NCBI GenBank assembly: GCA_012862575.1 | Contig: BLSF01000125.1 | Coordinates: 1 to 37,362 of the forward strand | Direction: 5' to 3' | DNA from: Parietichytrium sp. I65-24A | Taxonomy: Eukaryota; Sar; Bigyra; Thraustochytrida; Thraustochytriidae | Length of the DNA: 37,362 nt | Shown: positions 28,901-37,362 of the stretch, in pieces | How the letters are laid out: the number at the start of each line of letters is the position of its first letter | Numbering within the stretch: the stretch's first letter is position 1 | Made by a program: the position numbers and the translations under genes | Notes under the pieces: model-generated | Database searches by the model: none | The model's input: the letters and a program-made list of their open reading frames with translations, nothing else | What the model was told of the DNA's origin: nothing

Positions 28901-31443
28901 ATGTCGGGCGTTAATGCTGAAGCAGAGGGAAGGCCCAACCCTGAGGAGCACGAGAAAGTTCGTGCTGAAGCCCATGACGAGCTCTTTGACCTGGTGCGGA
29001 AATCGAAGCTGACCGAGCTCCACACGCACCTCATGGGTATGGGATCGGCAGACTTTTGGGTGACGCGCATCATGTGCACATACCTGCCAAAAGCGTTGCG
29101 CAGCGTGAAGAAAGAAAACAACTCATCTTGTGGGAGCTCTTATGACCGTGTCATAGATACGCTCGCCAAACGCTTAGACGAATCTTTCCTCGACAAACCA
29201 AAAGATAAGACGTGGGAGGAAATTCTCCGCACAGTCCTTGGCAACCGAGGAAATGTGGACTCGACAGCCACTTGTTGCAATCCTGAAGAACTCTTTAAGT
29301 TCGTTGCATCAACGGGAAGTCAGAGCAAAGCACAAGCAGCACAGGACAAAGAAGCAAAGACAGAGGAGTTGGAGATGACTCAGATTTGGCGGCGTCGCCT
29401 AGAAATTCGTGTGCAGGATAAGCTGGAGTTGAGGCTGAAAGCGGCAGATGAGAAGAACAAGGACGAACGTGCAAAAAAATACGACATTTGGTCTCTTTTT
29501 ACGCACGACATCGTTTACGATGTTGATGTTCTCTGCAACGCCTTTGGGATCTCTGCTTACAATCTGCAGAAAGACATTAGGCAGGAATACAAATGCATGC
29601 TGCTGGAAAGCAACCTCGTAAACCGCTGCGAAGGCAAGAAATCAATTAAGGAGATCTGCAAGCCGTACATTGTCTTCAACCAGCGGAAAAGAGAGTTCCA
29701 GCTCGTGATCGGGATTGCGAATCAGGATCTTGTGGAGCTTATGAGTTCTGAAGAATTGGGTGTGCGGGCACTGATCCGTAACTGTTTTGAGTTTCTCGGT
29801 ACAGAAGGGGACAAGCCAACTGCATCTGAAGTGAACTCATTTTTTCGTGGTAACTTCACCCCAGAATTCTATCCACGTCGTTTCACAATGAAAGACCCCA
29901 TCTACGAACAGCGCCTCGAGGTGCTGGCAATCCTCTTGGATCAGGTTCTCTCGCGATACAGTAAAGCAGGTGTATCCTACATTGAGTTCTCGATTGGAAT
30001 AAACGACGCCTTGAATCCGGATGTACTTCGCACGTTGAAGTGGGGTGTTGGGGGTACCGCACGCAGCACCCCAGATGTCAAAAATTGGCTGACAGAACAT
30101 CGCAGGTGGAAGAAGGATTGGGAACCTTGGTGGTACGCCAACCATGATCGAAACAAATTCGGCTCCGGGTACCGACAGCCACATTACGCGTTCCTCGCAG
30201 GTTTCCCTCGAAACACCCAGCGACGGCAATTAGGTCAGAGCGACGGAGTGGAGAAGGCGATAATATATCCTTCTGAAGGAATCCAAAATCTCGCGGAAAA
30301 GCTCAAAGGTGAGTGGAACAAGCAGACTAAGAAAAAGATTGCAAAAAAATATCTGAAGGATGATAAGCTCGAGCTCCTTTTCCCGGACGTTTTAAAGAAG
30401 GCCAAGATCTTTAAAAACATGCTTTCCTCTCTACCAGATGAAGCCGACATAGCGCACTCTGGATCAGATGAAGCCGACATTGCGCACACAAAAGATTGCT
30501 TTAAGCGTCTACTTTGCGGCCGAGATGGCAGTGAGACACCTGCCATCGTGGGCTTCGATTGGATGAGCAATGAAATGGGTGCGCCAGAATGCGCACTTTG
30601 CCACACAATATTCAGAGATATCATTGCGTGGTTCCGTAGAGATAATGGCGGGAAAAACCCTAATTTCGGGGTGCGTATCCATGCCGGCGAGTCCGTACCA
30701 ATGCCCCCTGGTCTTCCATGGCTTCATGAGCTTCGGGATGTATACGCCCTTAGCATGCATATCCTTGTGAAAGGCATTGAAAAGGTCTTAGCCCACTGGA
30801 CAGAAGATTGTGTGAAGGAGGAAATGAAGAAACCAAAAGTGCGAATCGGGCATGGGGTTGCGTTCCTGACCGACCTCACAACTCTAAAGCAGAGACTCGG
30901 AGAGGACCTTGGAAACGAGATTTACGACCTGCTCAAGGAGTTTCGCAAACTTCTAGTAAAAAAGGGAGTTGTACTCGAGCTCAATCCAACAAGCAATCAC
31001 ATGCTCCTGTGGGATACCTACAACTTCATAAATATCGTGAATAACGGGCAGGCTTCCCTTGATGCCGTGGCCGGTGCCAACTCTGAGGACTCCAAGGTTC
31101 GCGTCGTTGTGTGCACGGATAACGACGGTATATGGGCCATTCACAAATGCAAGAAGCACTACCACCATGTGAGCATCGCCGCAGAGCTTTGTGACATGAT
31201 CGAAGCCCCTTTAGATGGTGCGAGGAAGCAAATAAGTGCCAAGATGTTGACGAATTTGGCAAAAAACGCATCCGAAGCGACGTTCTTCAATCGCCGAAAA
31301 AAAAAAAAAAAAAAAAAAAAACGGTAGCGGAAGAATTGAAGCCAGGAGCTCCGGATAGATCAACGGCAGAAAATGAAGGCGTGAAGAGAAAAAGAGAAGG
31401 GAAAGAAAAAGTAGAGGATTCGAAACATCCGCGACGAGTCTAA
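28901..31443 (+). CDS. Large adenosine-deaminase-like hydrolase (frameshifted 3' end)
   Basis: ATG 28901; the uninterrupted frame ends at TAG 31327 (808 residues). Motifs of the adenosine/AMP deaminase superfamily are in order: LHTHLMG (metal ligands H41, H43), RIHAGES (H594, E597), RIGHG (H651), LELNPTSN (692-699) and CTDNDG (D740, metal/catalytic Asp). These residues would hold zinc and deaminate a purine nucleoside or nucleotide. At about twice the length of classical adenosine deaminase, the extra sequence lies between the first and second motifs (residues 50-590), and the substrate cannot be deduced. A 25-A run (31297-31321) precedes the stop. Changing the frame there opens a basic tail containing VKRKREGKEKVED and ending PRRV at TAA 31441-31443, probably the genuine C-terminus (about 846 residues). 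Confidence 0.8.
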
Positions 31444-32224
31444 ACTAACCTTACACTACCTCCTAGCTAGCAGTCTAAAAAAATGTCCCAAACAGTGCCA
31501 CGCAGTAGTCAGTTTCAAAAGTGCCCCCTCTTCTTGTTCACTTTTCTTTTCTCCACCTTTTTACTTTTCTACTTTATATAACCCCGCTCCACTCTTGGTC
31601 GAGCCAAGCAAGCGTAGTACATACAAAGAGCCACCCCCCCCTCTCTGGTCACTTTCAAACCTTTTCCGGCGTTTCTATTAGTGGTGAGACCTTGACTTTC
31701 GTCAATCTGGATAGGCACTTGGTAAAGCCTTTCACCGTACCTGACTTTCACGGACTAAAAACCTTTGTGTACTCGCATTTTTCTATTTCCAAAGTTTGAG
31801 CCCCTTGAGCCTGAAGTCCGGAACCGAGAGCAACTGCGCGCTTGACTGCTTTGCTCATGCATGCGCACTAGAGCTGCCTTACCCGTCAGGACCTTGGCTC
31901 TAAGTGCATCGTACGAGATCCAACTTTGCTCATGCAAGGCCTCTCTCGCACGTTCAAGCAAGATCGACGGCACGACGCTTGGATCCGTCCCGAGACTTTG
32001 TGGCGGCTCGATCGTGGAGAGTATTCAGAATTTCAAAACTCGAAAAATTCGAAAAATTAACAATGTAAATCACATTTTTTAACGCTAGTGGTTCTCTAGC
32101 TAATTAAAACCTTAGTAATTCGCTATTGCCAAAGTAATCGAGCTTTAACGTACGAATCGCTATCGCAAGAACGTCATAGGAAGTTGTACGAGTGTTGAAA
32201 GTACTGTAGTGCCGTTGTACTTAT
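31444..32224. other. Intergenic region, no gene seen
   Basis: Only short ORFs without domain features. A C-run (31636-31643) and a CT-rich stretch follow the deaminase gene. At about 32225 similarity to the LamG-gene intron begins abruptly. Confidence 0.4.
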
Positions 32225-33833
32225 CCAAGGCCCGGGAGTGAGGGGAAGGGGTCGCGAGAGGAGTGCGGAGGGGAGAATGGGAGGGATAGAGAGCGTGAGA
32301 GCGGCACACTGACGATGGTGCTTGTTTTGTTTGTTTTGTTTGGGTTTGTTGGATGGGTGGATGGGGGATGACGCGGATGGATTGGTGCTGGGTGATGGTT
32401 TTGTGATGTGGTTGCTCGTGGTGAATAATATATAGGTCAAGTTGGGATCCAATCCATTTGTTATGTCTTCTATCAACACTGCAGCAGCAGGCGGATTTAA
32501 CTCATTCCCAGGAGACGTATTGGGATTCGCCGTGTACAACGTTGAGCTGACTGCGGCCCAGATCCAGGCCAACTTTGAGGCGGGCATTCCCAACAGCGCT
32601 CCAGCCCTGCAAGACCTGCAGACGCTTGCAGGCAAGGAGGACGTTCAGACCCAGAACAACATCTCCGTGTACGATTTGGACGAGGAGTTCTTCGGCGCCG
32701 CCGCCGACTACGTGGTCGAGGTGAGCACCAACGTGTCCGGCGTGTCCGCTTCGCCCGGGGACGTGGGTGGCGAGGTGCGATTGACCACTGACGGCGAGGT
32801 GATGTACGCGCCATACGAAATTACCGGCACTTCTTTCTACTTTACTCCGACCAACGCGAACATCTACGGTGGTCCAGCCACTTTCACCGCCAAGGTGAAG
32901 GATAGCACCGGCGCCGAGAGCCTGGGAAGCGGAGTGATCCACATCGATGTGAGCCCAGAGAACGATGCGCCGACTGCTTTTCTGGCGACGGAGACCCCGA
33001 TTATAATTCCTCAGACACGGTCCAAGCTCCTCAAGCTGCGCGGTTTTGACGTGGACTGCAGCATCAGCCAGGACACAACCTCCGGGTCCTGCGAGGAATT
33101 TGGCATGGAAAAGTTGACAATCACGGAGTATCTGCAAGAAGTCAACCTTGGTGTGCTCTACATTCCTTCCGCTGGCTTGAGCAAGACGAGCACTTCTGAC
33201 GATTGCATAGGCTACGCTCCCACTTCAACACTTGTGAAGCCAGGTTTCGAGTTTTATTTTGGAACCATGTCCGAAGGGTCGTACGTGACCGGAGAGCAGT
33301 TTGCATATGTCTGCTTTGAGAGCTGCTTAGAGGGAAGCAAGACCAACAACTGCCGGAACGGCACTGCGCAGACTGTTGACGGCATCGTCGGGTACACTGC
33401 GTTCAGCTTTACTGTCACTGACCGCGCCGGTAGCTCCTCTGTCGCCACCGTAAACGTGACTGTGACTTCGGTGCCTCAGACTAGCGATGAAAGCATCAGC
33501 AACAGCATAGACACAGTGACCTTATGGGCCGCAATCTCCACAACAGCGCTCTTGATTTGCGGAGTCTGTTACTGCTGTGCTCAATGCATCATCCGCAATG
33601 CACTTGCAGGAAAGGGAGCCGCCATGTGGTTTGTGCGCAACATACTCTTCACACACATTGATCCTTATGAGGAGCGCACCGAGTTTCGCGTCCAGTGCTG
33701 CGCGCATTTCTTGCATGTACTCTGCCCGTGCTGCCGCAGGTTTGACATAGACCAGAGTGAGCTTCCGACCAAGAGGAATTGGAAGAAAGCTGTGCTCTAC
33801 AACAGCTCGGTTGTCGGCAGCGCCGTTGTTTGA
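32225..33833 (+). pseudogene. LamG-like membrane-protein paralogue lacking exon 1
   Basis: 32225-32435 matches the 3' part of the intron at 21110-21499. 32436-33833 is an intact exon 2 (465 codons plus stop) closely similar to the one at 21500, with the same LAGKEDVQTQN, SPENDAPTA, membrane helix and Cys-rich tail. No signal peptide, LamG start or exon 1 is found upstream; the matching DNA starts mid-intron at about 32225. It is therefore a 5'-truncated duplicate. The open frame has been kept, so the duplication is recent, or the exon is used with some other first exon. Differences from the other copy include conservative changes before residue 150 and the TM start (VTLWAAIS). Confidence 0.7.
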
Positions 33834-34022
33834 ATTTGAATTGTATGTTTTCGAACTCTAAAATCGTTTGGCATGTGCGCTCTCAGGTTTGCTTTTCGCT
33901 TTTACCGCGAAACCGTGGCGGCCAAAATCGCGGATTCTGAAGTTGGAGAGGCTATTGAAGAAGGGCAACGCTCTTGTAAAAACGTGCTAGCTAGAATGTG
34001 ATGAGAACCGTTCATTAGTAGG

Positions 34023-36151
34023 ACGGTCACTGGTTGCAGAACGAATTGGTGGAGCCATCGTTGACATGTGAGTCGACCAGTTTTGCAATGATCAATGTAA
34101 TGCAATGAAATCAAAATAATTAATTCAAGTTGGGAAACCCCAATTCCCATAAGTTAACAAATTAAAGCTCAATTAACCTCAACACATAGCATAAATGCAC
34201 CGTATCCGGAAACATTTCACTTGCTCCATTATCACTGCCTTGGCTTCGTGACAATAATTTGCGTATTACCGAACCGAAATAATCAAAACCTTAGACTTTC
34301 GACTAATTAGTACCGCCTTCACGGCATTAAAGTTAACCATGGTCACAGACATAAGACTCTGTTCAAGGAAAACTTCAGTTCGCACACCTTGCGCTGGAGA
34401 AGAAAGCCGGACCTAATGCGCATATAACAGTTTAACTGATACTGTCTCGTTTGCTCGAGACATAAATTGAACAACAATTGTACCGTATAGGCCTCTCTAT
34501 TACTAAAACTAAGGTACACCCAGGTTTCTACGAGCTGCTAATGCGTTCGAGCTTTATTTGTATCCGACTTTTCTTTTTCTGTTCCCTTACTTCCGAGGTA
34601 TTATTTTCCTCATTTATCTGCGTTTATCTGTTGAGTTGCGAGCCTTCCTCCTCGATTTATCCTTGAGCAGTATCTCTTGATAGCGAAAACGTGTGCGGTA
34701 GGAGTTTGGAAAGTCTTCAAAAGAACAAAACGCGAACATCGAGATGCGGAGGTCCCGCCACTGCGTACGGCTCCGCCAATCGATACGCTAAGACTCGCAG
34801 CTCGCACATGCACTCGGCTTGCTGCTTGCTTTCCTGTAGCGTCTCCTACGCAGATGGATAGGGTGAGACTAAAGTGGTGGAAATGACAACCTCCTCTACT
34901 CTACCTACTAGTGGCTTCGTTATAGAACCACTTATCACTAATGTTTCGAGTATCTGATCTTAAGGCGTCCACGTTCCATAGAGTCGCTCATGGTGTACTG
35001 TAGCGCAAAGGTGTGCACTAATATATTGTGGCTGGTATTAAGGTTTGTGATAGGGAAGTATTAGTCAAGCTTTTGTGAGGCGCGCTGGAATGGCGTGGAT
35101 TGGTAGGTAAGTGGATAGCGGAAATGGTGATGAGGCGAGGTGTGAACTTGCCTTCCTCCTCTCCGAGAAGAGCGACGCAGAATGTGAACTGCTTAGTATA
35201 GGTCTACCACAATCATTAACTTTCCTTGGTTCTGATAGAGGCTAGTCGGTACGGTAACATCTCCTATCCTTTCGTAGGTTTATGTTTAGAAGAGCATAGA
35301 AGATCAGTTACTCACTTGAACAGCACCTTGTCCAATGGTCTCGAGAGGAGGGCCTAGACGATAGTATAGAAAATCAAAGTTGAGTACAAATTTTTTCTCT
35401 CATTCAACTTCTCTCTCTTCTCATCCTCCTCACAGCCAGCCCAGAACTTCTCCGCATTTCTTCACAGAACAATCTTTCTCCAATTCACCACGTCCACCTA
35501 ATAATTATATAGTTTTTTCGCCTAATTCGCACACAACTTCTATTCATCCCCTGGATTTGCCTAGTACCCTCATGTGAGGACGTGCCATTCTCCCTCACAG
35601 TAAACCCTCCGAATCCACGCCATATCCACTTACGTGAAACCATAGTACTGATATACCCCCACATCCTCCCTCACATCGCGCCTCCCTCTTCCCTCTCTAT
35701 TCCACAACACACATTTTCTCCTTCCACATCTTCTCCCTCTCTCCCCCTCTCTCCCCTTCTCCCTCTCTCCCATACAACCAACACACAACCCACTCACGCA
35801 CTCCTACCCCTCCACATAACCATCCCCTACTCCCAACCCCAAAACCAAACCACACACACACACCTGCCCAGTTGAGTGAGAGAGAGAGAACAGAAAAAAC
35901 GAAAAGAAAAGTAAAAAAAGCAAGAAAAAAGGAAAGAATAAAAGACACAGAGAGAGAGAAACAGAGAGAAACAGAGAGAGAGAGAGAGAGAGCAAACTGC
36001 ACTCAGCAAAAGACACAACAGTGGACGACCAACACGCGACCGACCGAACGAAATACAGACAGACAAACAGAGAGAGAGAGAGAGAGAGAGTGAAAGAGAG
36101 GGGGGTACGCGGCACGCGGCAGGTGGTACGCGCGCACAGTGCTTCTTCCTT
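34023..36151. other. Intergenic region, no gene seen
   Basis: No supported gene. It contains the second copy of the C/T-rich dispersed element (about 35395-35582), a long pyrimidine tract (35650-35770), and a GA-rich tract with perfect (GA)n runs (35880-36110) leading into the 5' flank of the next gene. ORFs of LSLSLS type are translations of these tracts. Confidence 0.45.
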
Positions 36152-36181
36152 CGCCTCTCTGCGGAACGCCTGTCTCTCGCA
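36152..36181 (+). promoter_or_regulatory. Conserved 30-bp 5'-flank element, second copy
   Basis: Second copy of the element at 20075-20104, about 72 bp before the ATG at 36253 (about 202 bp before the ATG in the first gene). It is part of the presumed promoter or 5'-UTR of the LamG-like gene family. Confidence 0.4.
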
Positions 36182-36252
36182 TCAACGCATCAACTCATCC
36201 ACTCATCTTTTCATCATCCCCACTTGCCAATTGTCAACTGTCGAGCGGCAAG

Positions 36253-37041
36253 ATGGTGCGAAGCGTGAAGATTGCGGCGGTTTTGGCCGTGCTGGCTGCG
36301 TTTGCCAATGGAGAGCGCGAGACTACGGGGCTCAAGGCGTTGTACTGGTTTCGACAGGCGGAGTGTGCGGGAGCCAGCTTTGCGCCGGAGACTGGGTTTG
36401 AGGCGCTCGGGGCGTTGACGTATAATTCTACGAATTATGCGCCGAATTCTGAGTCGACGAGTGATGTTACGTACAAGTGCCCGCAGATTCTGGAGACGGT
36501 GGACTCGAATGTGTTGACGTACCGCAAGGCGCATAATGGTGTGCATTTTTCCGGGTTGAGGCAGAATACTGGGTTGACGTATCCGGAGTACGAGTTTGTC
36601 AAGTCTGCGAGTGATATTTCGGGGCTTGAGTTATCGAATCAGCTGACTTTGGAGTTCTGGATCAAGACTGGGAATTTGCCTAACGAGGACAAGAACTTGG
36701 TGCTCTTTGAGATCGGGCAAGATGAACTTGCAACCAGTGGTTCGAATTGGCAATGTACCAATTCAGTTGACAACTTTGTTGCGCAACTAATTTACAACCC
36801 TAGCAGCGAAGGTTTCACGTTCGGGTACAGAGCCTCATCAGGATGTCTCACAGCCGAGTTCACTTCAACCCCACTTGCGAGCAATTCTGTTTACCACATT
36901 AGCCTATCGACCACCAGAACCTTGGAAAACCCTCTTGGCGCAGCATTCTTCCTTCACGTTACCTTGAGTAGCGATACCGTTGGCACCGCTGTTGTCGCAT
37001 ACAACAATCCATATCTCGGAACCTGGACCTCCACCCACACG
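36253..37041 (+). CDS. LamG-like membrane-protein paralogue, exon 1 (runs off right edge)
   Basis: ATG 36253 starts 263 codons ending at a GTAAGT donor in phase 0, as in the gene at 20306. It has a signal peptide (MVRSVKIAAVLAVLAAFANG), a conserved first half (GLKALYWFRQAECAGASFAP, LTLEFWIKTG, LVLFEIGQDEL) and a more variable second half (residues about 170-250). It ends in the same WTSTHT as the first copy. The open frame extends left of this ATG without a better start. Positions 37042-37362 are the start of the intron; exon 2 lies beyond the window. Secreted or surface carbohydrate/protein binding is inferred from the fold. Confidence 0.75.
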
Positions 37042-37231
37042 GTAAGTTGATTAAAAATTTGTTGCCCACAAGCCCCGCCGCCCCCCTCCGCCTCCCCACC
37101 TCCCTCTCTCTCCGCCCCCTCTCCCCTCCACTCCCACCCCTCTCCCTCCCGCGCCTCCTCCCTCTCTCCCTCCGCCACTCACTCACTCACCCACCCACTC
37201 CCCACGCACACCCACCCACCCGCCATCCCCA

Positions 37232-37267
<36 letters not shown>

Positions 37268-37362
37268 CAAAGGAGCGCTGACCGACGGCGAAGAGCGGAC
37301 ACAGATGGGAGGAGCGCGAGGATCAGAGGATCAGAGGATCACAGGTGCGCGCAAAGAGAGAG
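37042..37362 (+). other. Intron start of the LamG-like paralogue
   Basis: Begins GTAAGTTGA, like the intron at 21110, and continues into the same C-rich then (CT)n composition. No acceptor is reached before the window ends. Confidence 0.6.

Noticed and set aside
32502-33137. Minus-strand 211-codon ORF inside the LamG-like exon 2
   Set aside because: It is antisense to a strongly conserved plus-strand coding exon, and the equivalent ORF is broken in the copy at 21500.
35697-36115. Minus-strand ORFs rich in SLSLSLF
   Set aside because: They are translations of GA/CT tracts without complexity.
1-37362. tRNA or rRNA genes
   Set aside because: I looked for tRNA-like B-box/T-loop motifs and conserved rRNA stretches by eye and saw none. 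A covariance-model search would be decisive.

Overview
The window is nuclear DNA of a eukaryote, most likely a single-celled or algal protist. Coding regions are interrupted by GT-AG introns with GTAAGT or GTACGT donors, there are no operons or Shine-Dalgarno sites, microsatellites are frequent, and many genes and fragments occur as direct or inverted duplicates. I cannot name the organism from sequence alone.

The most informative discovery is a family of leucine-rich-repeat (LRR, ribonuclease-inhibitor type) genes in which each 28-residue repeat is one 84-nt exon, always cut in phase 2. The best copy runs on the minus strand from an ATG at 6153 to a TGA at 2978 (17 inferred exons, about 486 residues). 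A second minus-strand locus (26563 to about 24116) has the same layout, with an 814-base assembly gap inside its array. Exons 1-2 of a third copy leave the window at the left edge (354 to 1). A fourth copy on the plus strand (7586 to 8184) is an inverted copy of the start of the first; it is cut off in its third exon by unrelated repeat DNA.

Layout: 1-354 start of an LRR gene (minus). 799-2078 a Cys-rich, AT-hook protein (plus) with an apparent frameshift in a T7 run. 2079-2977 noncoding with an LRR-promoter fragment. 2978-6153 the complete LRR gene. 6154-7585 its flank and that of the divergent LRR copy, containing a 628-bp direct repeat around a single N. 8073-14602 two tandem copies (and a third, truncated) of a gene for a small type I membrane protein, with complex inverted repeats between them. 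14603-16980 weak ORFs only. 16993-17340 a small protein with two zinc-ribbon-like units. 18253-18765 a hypothetical protein. 20306-22906 a two-exon type I membrane protein with a LamG/concanavalin-like N-terminal half and cadherin-like/tandem-95 region. 23668-26563 the second LRR locus. 26564-28900 mostly noncoding repeats. 28901-31443 a large adenosine-deaminase-like enzyme whose C-terminus is displaced by a 25-A run. 32436-33833 exon 2 of a second membrane-protein paralogue lacking its exon 1. 36253-37041 exon 1 of a third paralogue that leaves the window.

No pathway links the genes. What unites the window is turnover of secreted or repeat-bearing, possibly recognition-type, proteins: LRR exon arrays expanding by duplication, tandem membrane-protein genes, and broken copies of both.
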